From: Alentia gelatinosa
Lineage: Eukaryota > Annelida > Polychaeta > Phyllodocida > Polynoidae
Length of the DNA stretch: 64,000 nt
Direction: 5' to 3'
Assembly: GCA_950022655.1 (NCBI GenBank)
Contig: OX465584.1
Coordinates: forward strand, 64,048,841 to 64,112,840
Part shown: positions 1 through 9,544 of the stretch, piece by piece
How the letters are laid out: every line of letters begins with the position of its first letter
Numbering within the stretch: position 1 is the first letter of the stretch
Notes under the pieces: generated by a model
The model's database searches: none
What the model was told of the DNA's origin: nothing
Seen by the model: only the letters and a program-made list of their open reading frames with translations
Translations under genes and position numbers: made by a program

Positions 1-226
1 GTGGTCCCGAATCGGCCACAAGTGGTCTCGAGGTGCTCCGAAGTCGACCGCGGTTGGTCCCGAGTCGGCCCCGAGGTGTCCCGAGTCGGCCCCGAGGTGT
101 CCCGAATTGACTCCAAGGTGCCCCAAATGTGTCCCAAATGGATCCCGAGTGGTCCCGAGTGGTCCCGAGTTGCCCTACCCTGTGCCCCCTACTCCCCCAT
201 CCCTTCCATAATGTGAATTTCCATAG
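1..226. repeat. GC-rich imperfect short repeats upstream of env
   Basis: The first about 170 bases reiterate variants of GTCCCGAGTCGG: a 21-bp unit occurs twice around 66-107 and a 10-bp CCCGAGTGGT unit three times around 142-172. A pyrimidine-rich stretch follows (173-226). One frame is open for 71 codons, but its repetitive composition gives no recognisable domain. It lies directly upstream of an env gene in the same GC-rich block, so it is probably the interior of the same retroelement. Confidence 0.5.
195..226 (+). promoter_or_regulatory. possible 3' splice site before env
   Basis: A pyrimidine-rich stretch (cccccatcccttcc) runs into ttccatag at 219-226, where the TAG also closes the env frame upstream. 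Retroviral and gypsy-type env proteins are usually translated from spliced subgenomic RNA. A 3' splice site here would explain why the env frame opens at 227 without a good ATG or signal peptide. This is inferred from position and composition; no matching donor is in the window. Confidence 0.3.
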
Positions 227-1018
227 TACTGCTGTGTGTTTGTATGCCCCTTCCTCGACGCGGACCTGTTCTCGGACGATGGCGTGTTGGTCTACACGGA
301 CGGTCGTGCGCGTGCGGTCACGGCCGCCTGGACTGTCGCCGTCACGATCCAACCACCGTCCCCTCCCTGTGTAGATGACCTCGTACACAACCTAACTGTC
401 GCCATTGACGCTGTCGCGGACGTGATGGAGCCGAATCACGTCCCCTACTGGCGCCGGCATTTGTCGCATTTGCTAACCCGCTTGTCCGAACTACCCAGGG
501 CAAGTCGGATAGTAACCGACGGCAGGCCGGAGGCCGGCCGACGGCGTCGGGGCCTGCTTAATATTGTGGGGTGGGCTGGAAAAGCTCTGTTCGGACTGGC
601 GACTGACCGCGACGTCGCATCATTGCGAGGAGTCGCACGCGACACGCTGGTCCAGCAGCAGCAAATAGCCCACCACCTGGAGCAGATGGTATCGGTAGTA
701 AACGCCACTCGTGGAGGCGTTCTACAGAATGCCGATAACATCGCCACAATAAATGAGCAGGCCGCCCGCGCGATCCACCTCGCGGAAGCCGGAGGTACGA
801 TCGCGGTCGGGGCCGACGAAAAGGTGAACAAGGTCTGGATGGCCCGGCAGATCGAGCTGGGCCTACGGATCTTGGAGGAGACGGTGCGCCAACACGAGCT
901 TCGACGAGTGCAATTCCATAATCAACGGATGGAGCTGGAGCGGGGCCAACTGACCGAGGACGTTCTCCCCCGAGAACACCTGCTCCAGGTCCTCCGCCGC
1001 CTCCGAGACGCCGGATAA
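227..1018 (+). CDS. env: F-type envelope fusion protein, N-terminal half, ends at in-frame stop
   Basis: The frame is open from 227 to a TAA at 1016-1018; the first start-like codon is a GTG at 236 and there is no convincing ATG. Numbered from that GTG, a basic furin-type site of four arginines sits at residues 102-105. It is followed at once by a glycine/hydrophobic fusion-peptide-like segment (about 106-122) and a glutamine-rich helical stretch with coiled-coil character (about 128-165). Cleavage site, then fusion peptide, then heptad region is the arrangement of baculovirus F proteins and gypsy/errantivirus env. The next open segment, from 1034, is in the same reading frame only 15 bases on and carries the rest of the protein, so the TAA interrupts one gene. 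The signal peptide is missing or lies in another exon. The block is much more GC-rich than the window average. The family call is from motifs, not a search. Confidence 0.7.
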   Translation, partial: YCCVFVCPFLDADLFSDDGVLVYTDGRARAVTAAWTVAVTIQPPSPPCVDDLVHNLTVAIDAVADVMEPNHVPYWRRHLSHLLTRLSELPRASRIVTDGRPEAGRRRRGLLNIVGWAGKALFGLATDRDVASLRGVARDTLVQQQQIAHHLEQMVSVVNATRGGVLQNADNIATINEQAARAIHLAEAGGTIAVGADEKVNKVWMARQIELGLRILEETVRQHELRRVQFHNQRMELERGQLTEDVLPREHLLQVLRRLRDAG

Positions 1019-1033
1019 CACACCCTCCCGGCG

Positions 1034-2179
1034 ATGTGGTACTACAACTACGTGGACATCGACCCCATCTGGGAGGAGGGACGGGAGTTGATCTACCGTG
1101 TTGTTGTTCCCGGGCTCACGAGCGAGGCCTACCTGGTGTACAAGCTGCAGTACTTCCCCGTGCAGCTGGACGCGTCCCACCTGCGGACGGTCCAGGGTAG
1201 GCCCCGTTTGGCCGTGAGCTCGTCGTCCTCCACGTCCTTCGTCCCTGATGTCTGCGTAGGTCGGCAGCCACGAGTGTGCAGGCCTACAGTGGTGTATACC
1301 GAACGGTCCTGCGAGTCGGCACTCGTGCGCGGGACTAAGCCGACCTCGTGCCACATCGCCATCACCGCCCGGAACAACGCGACGGCCGTGGTGTCGAGGC
1401 CGGAGGCCGGAGGCCGACAAGCTGTGGTAGTCGCCTACCAGTCGACCTCCGTGCTACGCCTCTGCACCGGCCGCCCACCCGTGAACCTGCTCGTCAACGG
1501 CCCCACCCTCGTCGACCTACCCCCAGGATGTTCGCTGGAGTCGCGTGGGTGGCGCCTACACGGCATCGCGGCTGGGCACCATACCCTCAATTTCCACTTC
1601 CGGCGCCCCCTTCAGCTTTCCCCCCTCAATATATCCTGGCCCCGCACCCTCCCTCCCACCTTTTCCGAACCTCTCAAACTCCTCCCCCGCATAGTCCTGC
1701 CCGTGATGGAAGTAGGCCGCCTACAGGGCTTACGCTCCCCGGCCTCTATCTTATCCTCTGTACCCTTCATCTCCACTTCCTCCATATCCCTCCTAATATT
1801 CCTCGTCCTCCTGACGGTCTGTTGCTTGCGGTACAAAAAGCTTTGTTGTATCCCCGTCACTCGCTGGTGTTGTAGGTTGATCTGCGTGCGGAGTCCGCCG
1901 AGGTCGGCTGAAGAGGACCGCCCACGCGAGGAGATCAGCCTACAGAGCCTACAGGCAGCACCAGCATCCCCCTTTCTGTCCCTCCCTGCCCCCACCATCG
2001 CTACCGAAGATCCCCCCACTGAACCCTTCCCCCAATCCCTACCCGTAATTCCTATACGATCAGAAACCTCGACCGCCCCCATACCCCCTCTCCGCTTACG
2101 CCCAACCCTGGAGCGGTTAGCAGGCTCCTTCGCGGACTTACGCCCCCAAGATATATATCCCCGGCTTCCCCCTGTGTAA
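1034..2179 (+). CDS. env: F-type envelope protein, C-terminal half with membrane anchor
   Basis: 381 codons in the same frame as the upstream half. The first ATG (1034) probably lies inside the original protein, because residues 1-45 (aromatic start, then a LIYRVVVPGL-type strand and a Y-L-V-Y-K-L-Q-Y-F-P-V stretch) resemble the conserved middle of gypsy and baculovirus F envelopes. Cysteines at about 74, 82, 93, 106, 144 and 166 suggest a disulfide-rich ectodomain. A hydrophobic anchor lies at about 248-266, followed by a Cys/Arg-rich juxtamembrane segment and a proline-rich cytoplasmic tail of about 100 residues. Translation of this part would need readthrough or internal initiation, so it is best treated as part of a defective endogenous copy. 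Confidence 0.7.
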   Translation: MWYYNYVDIDPIWEEGRELIYRVVVPGLTSEAYLVYKLQYFPVQLDASHLRTVQGRPRLAVSSSSSTSFVPDVCVGRQPRVCRPTVVYTERSCESALVRGTKPTSCHIAITARNNATAVVSRPEAGGRQAVVVAYQSTSVLRLCTGRPPVNLLVNGPTLVDLPPGCSLESRGWRLHGIAAGHHTLNFHFRRPLQLSPLNISWPRTLPPTFSEPLKLLPRIVLPVMEVGRLQGLRSPASILSSVPFISTSSISLLIFLVLLTVCCLRYKKLCCIPVTRWCCRLICVRSPPRSAEEDRPREEISLQSLQAAPASPFLSLPAPTIATEDPPTEPFPQSLPVIPIRSETSTAPIPPLRLRPTLERLAGSFADLRPQDIYPRLPPV

Positions 2180-2728
2180 ACCTTTTTTTTTATGTATGAA
2201 TCGTTGACGAAAAGGAATTGACCCACGATTGTGAGACTGGAATGATTAAGACCGATAGCATGGTGAAACCCGTGGGGTGCTTGCAGCCTCGCTGAGACCC
2301 ACGAGTTTTTGTTTTATGTTGCTCGGCCATCGGTAAGGGCCTTGGTTATTCGAAGTGACCTTGGCCCTGTGTTTGGCGGTCAAAGGCTGGCCTTAAAGGC
2401 CTTATCGCCAGCCCCTTCGCCCCAGACCCTTTGGCCGAAGGATGATTATGTGGAGAAACGACGATTTGAAGAGGCACGAGGAGCACGAGAGGTCGGCCGG
2501 CCTAGCTCAGCCTAATCGTCTATGTGTATGTGTAATATCGTGTGTGTGCGATATCGTTTTGTGTTTTTATCGTTTATCGTAGGAACGATTTTTAAGGGCC
2601 TATGCGCCCAGGGAGGAGTCCATGATGGGACCTGCCCTACTAGTCTGAAAACAATTTTTTTTACATATATCAAACATGTTACTTACCGTGCTTTGCCGCG
2701 CTAATTTTTCTTCTTGGGTGGGCACGCC
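2180..2728. other. env 3' flank, no gene seen
   Basis: Starts with a T-run after the env stop and a purine stretch (gacgaaaagg, about 2208). Around 2268-2308 CGTGGG and CCCACG can pair across a short loop. Otherwise no ORF with recognisable content. Probably the retroelement's 3' untranslated region. Confidence 0.35.
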
Positions 2729-2867
2729 GAGAGTGGTTGAGTTATTTTCAGAGTAATTTGAGTATTGCAAAAATTTAGAGTGTTGGGGGAGTGAAGTACG
2801 TATGATGCCTACGTATCCCCTGGCACCGGTTGAAATTTTTGGCAATTTTCTGGAAAGAACCACTCTC
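2729..2867. repeat. imperfect 139-bp foldback hairpin
   Basis: Nested complementary pairs share a centre near 2800-2806: GAGAGTGGTT (2729-2738) with AACCACTCTC (2858-2867), TTGCAAAAATTT (2765-2776) with AAATTTTTGGCAA (2833-2845), and TACGTA (2797-2802) with TACGTA (2810-2815). The order and spacing give one long stem with internal loops. It could be a foldback element or an RNA hairpin in the retroelement 3' region. Confidence 0.6.
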
Positions 2868-4159
2868 AGCTGCTTCACAACCCCCTATTTTTTAATAACC
2901 ACGCTGCACGAGTCTTATATACTTAAAAGTGGCCACGCTGCACGACTATATGTCTGGGTTTTTCCTATACTTAACGTGGCCACGCAGCAAGATATTATAT
3001 TCTTTTCAATTTACAATGTATATCAATGACACCTATTTATTGATATTGACGAGCTCCTGCCTATATATAATATGCTATGCTTTATATTTTATAAGGAACC
3101 GACCATACTACAATCACAGCCCTGCGCTAAGTATTCCTTAATTCTAAAATGATTCTCTTAATTAATGTCGGTTCCTTAGTCTATTGGCCAGAATTGTTTA
3201 ATATTATTATGTAATTATTAATTTATGTCCTTTTGGAATAGCCCAACGAGGCGACATGGTTAGTATCAAGGTGGATCTGAGACAGGTAGAAATATTAGTT
3301 ATAAACCAGAAAGTTAAGAAATTATAATCATCTAGTGCATACCAGCCGCGTGCGAATAGTAAGTATTACTCGGAAATTAACCATAAAATTTAATTAAATA
3401 ACGAGGAATATCGTTTATATTAATTTCTAGACACTAAATTAGGCTACAAGTAGTGATACAGTGAGTTACTATCGGTTAGGTATGCAATAGCTGGAGATGG
3501 GCCGATGTTTTAGGCCGCTGAAATTTCTATAAATCGGGGTTAATCGGGAGGGCGCTACGATTTATTTTTAGGCCACAGTGTTATCTCACCACTCCTCGGT
3601 AACTTGAGTAGACTTGGGGCGGGAAGACGACAGCGGGTCCGTAAGTGAGGGACTCGGCGTCATGAACCGTAGTCATCCGAAGCTGGGTGCCAGCTGTAGT
3701 CGATATGTAGAGAATGGCGATGTCCAGGCCTTAACGTAGTGCTCAGATCCACGCTGAAAACGCCAATATTATGTTTTATCACCATGTACATATATGTTTA
3801 TAATACGGCCACAAGCATATTTTCTACAATCTTTATCAAGATTACGGGAGCTCGTCCTTTTTGTGTCATTTACCGCCTTATCAATTTTTATCGTAAGATT
3901 TACCGTCCTCAGCGGCGACAAAATTGTCTATTTTATATCTTGAGCACCCCGCTGCTACTTATATGTCATGCCTTTCACGGCGATATTATCTTCTTTTTTT
4001 TTGTACTATCAAAATGGCTGCCAGGATGTGCGCTGGTGAGGAGCCTGAGATGTGTAAAATTGTTTGAATTACCGTTTTTTATTGAGGAAAACGTGTAATC
4101 TACGTGTCAACTGAGTACGTGTGACTCACATCTATTTTTCTGTAACCTTTTATGACCTG
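2868..4159. other. AT-rich stretch without recognisable gene
   Basis: Contains three spaced copies of a GGCCACGCTGCACGA-like word (about 2901, 2931, 2975). No element ends are obvious and the short open frames (for example 3739-4098) carry no recognisable domain. May be LTR/U3 sequence of the upstream retroelement, which cannot be shown without the 5' LTR. Confidence 0.3.
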
Positions 4160-4330
4160 ATTGTGACATGACGGGCTCCGATCCTCCCGCGAAGTGCTTC
4201 GCGTGGGCGGCGGTCTCGGGCTGGCGCCTACGCTCGGACCGCCAGCTGTCGCACTTCGGTAGCCCGGGACGCGGAGTTCCGTCGCGGCGGCCTGTCAACA
4301 ACGAACAAAGGTGTGTTCTGCACTTGACAG
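4160..4330. other. CpG-rich segment
   Basis: A GC- and CpG-rich island inside AT-rich sequence, including the perfect hairpin GCGAAGTGCTTCGC (about 4190-4203). It is open in one frame, but nothing in the translation is recognisable. Confidence 0.35.
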
Positions 4331-4689
4331 GCCGTTCCTACGTGTATATACCTCTACAAAGAGTAACAATCGTGTCAATCGTGCTAAAGTGTGTTTTAGC
4401 GCGATTGACTCCACCCCTACGATTGGCGAGCGAGTCAACCAAGAGACACTGACGCCGAAGACCGCTCGCCATACACTGTGAGATCCCTGTGATCTACCTT
4501 TTTACATTCATAAACAACATCCTGAAGCAACAGGATACAGACACTCGTATCCCAGCTTTATATCAAAATGGACTACGCATTTATATTTTATAAAGACATT
4601 CGCTGGCCATTTTCTACACTCGCGACTGGTTGTACAGCCGAGTACCCATAACCCGGACACGGTCGGAGCTCTGACGCCGAGCGGGCCGC

Positions 4690-5040
4690 AGTGACATTTT
4701 TTAAAAATATAACCTGTATTTCTGTTATCATCTCTGTTACTCTTTACCCGTGTGATCTATATGTGTTAATGATTGAACCTACCTTATTTGAAGACCCGAT
4801 GGCCGCCATTGTTTGCGTAAGACCCGTTTGTTTAGCACGCCGAGATGTGGGCGCTGCCATTTTTGTTGTTTCTGGGTGGTGACCGGAAGTTGGGAATTGC
4901 TGCCTTTTCATTGGTCGAGAGATCGTGAGCGCGCGCTGGTGGCGCCTCCGCGTTCGCTCGACGAACTAACCGTTCCCGCGCTGGTCTCAGCAGCCGCACG
5001 ACTGCTCTGAGACGGAGCAAGGCGGTTAGGTTGGTTTTAG
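4690..5040. promoter_or_regulatory. promoter-like cluster (YY1, ETS, CCAAT)
   Basis: GATGGCCGCCATT (4798-4810) resembles a YY1 site, ACCGGAAGT (4882-4890) is an ETS consensus, and ATTGG (4910-4914) is a reversed CCAAT box. CpG-rich sequence follows to about 5040. A further YY1-like AAGATGGCCGAC lies near 5224. They may be the U3 enhancer of the LTR-like block ending near 5491, or a host promoter. Confidence 0.4.
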
Positions 5041-5217
5041 CGACTGCACATCTTTTTCTTTTCTTTTAAAGTTCTCCGTTGCTCTTCGAACTCAGAGTGA
5101 GGGACGTTTGTAAAGATCTGCAGTCGATAATTCTAACTTTGTGGTATTTTTGCGTTGAAAAAGCAGCATTATTAATTATAATATATATATTCAATCTATT
5201 CTAAATTCTTTCCTCCA

Positions 5218-5491
5218 AATCCAAGATGGCCGACACTGGCCAGGCTAATTGGTCCTTCCTGCTGTAGCTATAATCCCCCCTTTGAACCCGGCTTTGGCCG
5301 GCGGTTGTTTGTTAACCCAACTTCCTGGAGATGCGGGCGCGCTCGTTGTTACAAAGGTGACGCTAATTGGCGCCTAACACGACCGCCCGTATAAGCGTCT
5401 CCACCTGGAGACAAAGGCGTCCCACTGCTATAAAACAAGAGCCCAATAAACCCAGAGCATTCAGTCTTACCTGGATTCTGTTACCTACAAC
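5218..5491 (+). mobile_element. LTR-like end with core promoter and poly(A) signal
   Basis: TATAAAA (5429-5435) is followed by AATAAA (5445-5450) and an initiator-like TCAGTC (5461-5466), 34 bp after the TATA start. The block ends in a CA dinucleotide near 5491, as LTRs do. TATA, AATAAA and a very short R/U5 in about 60 bp is a typical compact retroelement LTR. No primer-binding site follows at 5492, so it would be a 3' or solo LTR, plausibly that of the env element. The left boundary is not resolved; TGTTG at 2779 is one candidate partner for the CAACA terminus. Confidence 0.45.
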
Positions 5492-5589
5492 ATCTATGCG
5501 TTGACTCCAACCTTATTTAACGTATATCGACCGCCAGGAGCAGAACCGCTTATGGGTATAGCCTAGGAACTTTACAAGATGTTTAATTT

Positions 5590-5989
5590 AACCCCGCGTA
5601 AGCGATCACCTCGCGTAAGCAGACACCCCGCGTAAGCGGTCAGTTATTTTGGTACGAAAAGGCCTAAAACCCCGTGTAAGCGGTCACCTCCAACGGACGC
5701 CCTACCAAATATAGACCAATCTGTGTTTTTTATGAGTGCGTTTGAAAATATTCATAAAACGATTTTATAATTCAAAGTTTGATATCTTCGGATCCAACTA
5801 AGGTATTGAAAAATGAATTTTAGATTTACCATTCTCTCTATATATATCGGTACATATCGGTATCAAACATTTGTATATCGGTCCCGGGAAAACGTGAAAA
5901 CCCCGCGTAAGCGGTCACCCCGCGTAAGCGGTCACCACGGCGGACAGGTTGGCCCGGAACGGCGGGTCCGCTTACGCGGGGTTTTACTG

Positions 5990-5991
<2 letters not shown>
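5590..5991. mobile_element. pogo-like MITE with reiterated end sequence
   Basis: ACCCCGCGTAAGCGGTCA-type words recur about seven times (5594-5930), and the right end reads CGGGGTTTTACTG before TA at about 5990. CAGTAAAACC-type ends and TA targets are characteristic of pogo/Tc1-mariner MITEs. The left end is degraded or displaced. It abuts a TA microsatellite, as expected for a TA-targeting element. Confidence 0.55.

Positions 5992-5993
<2 letters not shown>

Positions 5994-6028
<35 letters not shown>
5994..6028. repeat. (TA)n microsatellite
   Basis: Uninterrupted TA dinucleotides directly after the pogo-like right end. Confidence 0.9.
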
Positions 6029-6032
<4 letters not shown>

Positions 6033-6159
6033 TGAAAAAAAGTTGACAAAATCTCCAAATTCTGTAAAACTCATGAAAAATCATATTCCTGAGTTTACCA
6101 TGAGCGCGTGTCCTAATCCCTGCTTATCTTCCCCCACCCAGAAATTAGATACGGCCAAT

Positions 6160-6367
6160 CTGTGGCGGCGCTCGGCCCTCGCCTCCAGCCCTTTCCTGTG
6201 GTGTCGTGAACCCGCCACAAGCACTTAAAGACCTTCACCTTGTTACCCCAAACATGCAACCGCACGCGCACCCGACCCCGGACCCAGCGAGCGGTCCACG
6301 CATGCGCCGCGACGAATTTCCGCTTCCGGTCACGTGACCTGTCACAGATCTCCCTATTATCGCTCAT
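6160..6367. promoter_or_regulatory. promoter-like cluster (NRF1, ETS, CACGTG)
   Basis: CGCATGCGCC (6299-6308) is a near-consensus NRF1 site, TTCCGG (6324-6329) an ETS core, and CACGTGAC (6331-6338) an E-box, all within 40 bp of CpG-rich sequence. An 84-codon open frame reads away on the minus strand from 6367, through these motifs, without a recognisable domain. This looks like a housekeeping-type CpG promoter core; the transcribed direction is not certain. Confidence 0.45.
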
Positions 6368-6647
6368 GAGTGGTTGGGATTAATTTGTCTTACGCTGTAT
6401 TTCTCGTGGAGGGAGTTTCGTATTTATGAATACTAATAATGACCAAAGAAAAATACAAAAATAGAGAAAGCTCGTATGATGATCACGTATTCCATATTAG
6501 ATAACAGTCAAAGGATTGATAACCAGTGCAATGATAGAATACAATTTTAAGTTATCATCATATTGAAAATCAGCTAGAATTTCTATATGAACTGAAATAC
6601 TAAGAAATATATAAATCTTTAATGGATGACCTCGTATTTGAACTATA

Positions 6648-7120
6648 CGGGATTGGCACATGTAAACTACGAGGTATAGTCACATGTAAACTACGAGGTA
6701 TAGTCACATGTAAACTACGAGGGATAGTCACATGTAAACTACGAGGGATAGTCACATGTAAACTACGAGGGATAGTCACATGTAAACTAAGAAGGATAGT
6801 CACATGTAAACTGCGAGGGAAAGTCACATGTAAACTACGAGGGATAGTCATATGTAAAGTATGCGGGATAGTCACAGGTAAACTACGAGGGATAGTCACA
6901 TGTAAACTATGAGGGAGAGTCACTTGTAAACTACGAGGGATAGTCACATGTAAACTACGAGGGATAGTCACATGTAAACTATGAGGGATAGTCACATGTA
7001 AACTACGAGGGATAGTCACATGTAAACTACGAGGGAAAGTCACATGTAAACTACGAGGGATAGTCACATGTAAACTACGAGGGATAGTCACATGTAAACT
7101 ACGAGGGAAAGTCACATGTA
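6648..7120. repeat. 24-bp minisatellite, about 20 copies
   Basis: The unit carries GTCACATGTAAACTACGAG. Because 24 is a multiple of three and the unit has no stop in some frames, long frames run through both strands. The minus-strand frame (7169-6600) encodes about twenty 8-residue HVTIPRSL repeats after a short hydrophobic start. I regard the frames as by-products of the repeat. Confidence 0.9.
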
Positions 7121-7884
7121 TAACACACTCTGCAGGAAAGATGATGAAAATAAAGAGAGCTAAGCTCAAATCAAGACTAATAATGACTTATTTTTTTATC
7201 AAAACAACAACACATTTTTATTCAATAAAAAGGACAAGATATACCGTTCATCGAGGGATGGTCTTCCATACTATAACTAATACCAAAAATACAAGACACT
7301 AAAAAACAATAATACACAGACATACAATACATTCGTCTTTAGTTCCACAGCGAATTAAACATTGCAACAGAAATTAAAACATAACTAACAATGTCAGAGG
7401 CTACCTCTTACAAAATAAGTTAATTTTTATCTGAGACATTCCCAAATCTTCCTTTATGGGAAGGAAATATTACTAACAATGATAGAGGCCACTTCTTACA
7501 AAACAATATAATTTCTATCCGAGAAATTACCAAATCTTCCTTTATTGGATGGAAATATTTCCAGGAATTTCCTTGCTTTTCATACCTTCTTTTTAATCCT
7601 CCTTAATTGAAAGCCGACCTATGCCGGGTCATCTGCGAAGAAAACTGTGCTAAAGTTGAATTTATAGAAGGAACCTAATTAACACAGTGTGGTAAACATT
7701 CTAAAGAACATCCCAAGTGCTTAATATAATCAGCTTGGCGGAGACACAGTGTTTTAATTATACCGAGCGGAATGAAATCCTGCACACCTCATTAGGTGGA
7801 GACCCCTTTTACAGTTTTCTTCATGCATGATTACTTCAAGCCCTACCATGTAAGGTGATTAAGCTACCTGCGGTGGCCGCTAGG
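7121..7884. other. AT-rich stretch with an 86-bp tandem duplication
   Basis: 7386-7471 and 7472-7560 are diverged direct copies (TAACAATG...AGAGGC...CCAAATCTTCCTTTAT, period 86). Nothing else is recognisable. Confidence 0.55.
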
Positions 7885-8041
7885 CTAACCCAATGTTCAC
7901 TTCCGGGTCGCAGTTGACACTGCTTCCGGTCATGCGCACTTGATGAGGATTAAAGTCACGCTATCCTCTCGCGACAGGCAGCGAGAGTTCGCGAGAGTTG
8001 GACGGGTCAGATGTTTGTGCTGATAATAGAATATGGCCGAC
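7885..8041 (+). promoter_or_regulatory. housekeeping-type promoter cluster (ETS x2, NRF1, TCTCGCGA x2, YY1)
   Basis: In order: ACTTCCGGG (7899-7907), GCTTCCGGT (7922-7930) abutting CATGCGCA (7931-7938, NRF1-like), TCTCGCGA (7967-7974), TCGCGAGAG (7989-7997), and AATATGGCCGAC (8030-8041, YY1-like). This combination is typical of TATA-less CpG promoters of broadly expressed animal genes, where the YY1 site often overlaps the start codon, as it does here. No TATA box is visible. Direction is inferred from the YY1/ATG orientation. Confidence 0.5.
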
Positions 8042-8095
8042 GGTTCGAGTTCAAACAATGCCCTTCCCTCGTTGCCTCGTGGATCGCGGAGTTAA
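8033..8095 (+). CDS. candidate first coding exon (20 codons) at promoter cluster
   Basis: The ATG at 8033 lies in the YY1-like site with A at -3 and G at +4. It opens a hydrophilic peptide beginning MADGSSSNN and ending at TAA 8093-8095. If real it would be either a short upstream ORF or a first exon spliced before the stop; no strong GT donor lies between 8060 and 8092. Low confidence; listed because of the promoter context. Confidence 0.2.
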   Translation: MADGSSSNNALPSLPRGSRS

Positions 8096-8804
8096 GGAGG
8101 CACGTGCGTTATCATGTAAATTCATTTAGCGATTTAGACGCAATCCTGAGATTTTCTCCGGTGTAAAATGAATTTGTGATTGCGGGGAAGGAGCACTTCT
8201 GATTGGTTTTGTTAAGTGGGACCTGTTAAGGACATTTCACGCTGATTTGCTAAGGAAGGCATTTTGTGGATGAATGCGAGTTGTAGACTCGTATAGGGGA
8301 CAGAGCAATTGTTAGTTCATGAAGCAGTCACTAGGTGGCTAGCAGTATGGCAGGCCCCTTGGGGAGACAGATCTATATTCTGGCTCTTTGTTCTTACAAA
8401 ATTCAACTGCCTTTCAATGTTTTACCATAGTTCCCTTGACTCTCTACACCCATCCCAGAGCAGGATGAGATAATGATTAAACCCAGGACGTGTTTTTCAC
8501 ATGGAACACTTTATATTCATGTGTGAGCAAGCCTCAGTTGTGACACTTCCCAATAATCACTCACTTCTTTCACACCTCCATTAGTGAAGAACACCTGCTT
8601 TTTCACCTTCATTACTGAAGAACACCTACTCGGGGGGCGTCATGGGGCGGATCATAGGCTATGTGCCGTATAGAACTGGGGGCCGTTTACTAATCTAGAA
8701 TCGTATATCTAGACCCTTTTCTGTATGCAATAGAGACCCAGGATGATATGTGTTAACTTTATGCAACCCTTATGGACGACCTTATGGATGGCTGAGAATT
8801 AGTA
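8096..8804. other. no gene recognised
   Basis: Mixed-composition sequence. A roughly 35-bp unit is duplicated near 8570-8632 (CACCTCCATTAGTGAAGAACACC-like). The CGTTTACTAATCTAGA...GACCC block at about 8687-8735 recurs in diverged form at 50437-50480 and 62605-62665, so it is a dispersed repeat. Confidence 0.35.
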
Positions 8805-9197
8805 GAAACTGAACAGAGTTGGACTTGTCAGTGTTTATGCCAGGACGGGAAGGTCGCGTATTACTACACGAGGCGTTAGCTGAGCGTAGTGATGAACAGA
8901 CCTGACCAGACCTGACCAGACACTGACAATTTAACTCGAGTTCGGTTTCGCATTTATCCTACCCTGTCTCTACCCTTTTGGATTACGAAAATATAAATAT
9001 CGATTGAACGACCAACCGAAGTCCAACCAGAACTTTTGATTCCAACCGGAACCTTTTTCGGACCAGCTAACAATCTGGTCAATGATTGGTCGATTTGTGT
9101 ATGCCCCTAGAGGCATAAATCGCACTTTATGTAATGGCATGCGGCATAAAATTTGCCTATGTTATGCCTATGGACCGTTTTTATTAGGGGTAGGATA
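8805..9197. mobile_element. family C composite foldback MITE
   Basis: One end is AGGGGTAGGATAA (about 9186-9197) and an internal TTATCCTACCC lies at about 8956. The adjoining module folds on itself around GCGTTAGC (8873-8880), with GTAATAC/GTAGT stem words and an ACTCGAGTTCGGTTT arm. The same two-module layout occurs at 15.7, 29.4, 38.5, 40.9 and 58.3 kb. Confidence 0.6.
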
Positions 9198-9544
9198 ATG
9201 TCTTAGTCAACGATCTCAAATATTATTATACGATAACATTCGTACAAGGTACAATATTTTTCCTATGGCTAAACTTGTACCAGGGGTGAGATAAAGCTGG
9301 ACACAGCTACAACACAGTTACAGCATGACATTCCTCTATTGTGCCATCTCGGAATGTACAAAAAGATGGGTTCTCTTGGATGACATACTCCTACAAATGT
9401 ACATTGTCAAAGGAGACCATGTGCTAGGGTTATCATTTAATAATATTCAAGCTCGTTCGCTAAAATAGTCCTAGCTGACAGAAGGTCGTCCATAGGTGTT
9501 GAATAAAGTTCACCTACATCGTCCCTTGGTGTGGCGTACAGAAA

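Noticed and set aside
1..216. 71-codon ORF as the end of a pol gene
   Set aside because: The sequence is a short repeat with no integrase or reverse-transcriptase motifs; the gag-pol region would lie left of the window.
4691..4882. ATGGCCGCCATTGTTTGC followed by GTAAGA read as a first exon with a donor
   Set aside because: Attractive but unsupported: it may be LTR U3 sequence, the exon would be only six codons from that ATG, and no acceptor can be identified.
5364..5382. TGGCGCCTAACACGAC resembling a tRNA-Lys primer-binding site
   Set aside because: It lies upstream of the TATA and poly(A) signals rather than just after an LTR end, and no CA terminus precedes it; treated as chance.
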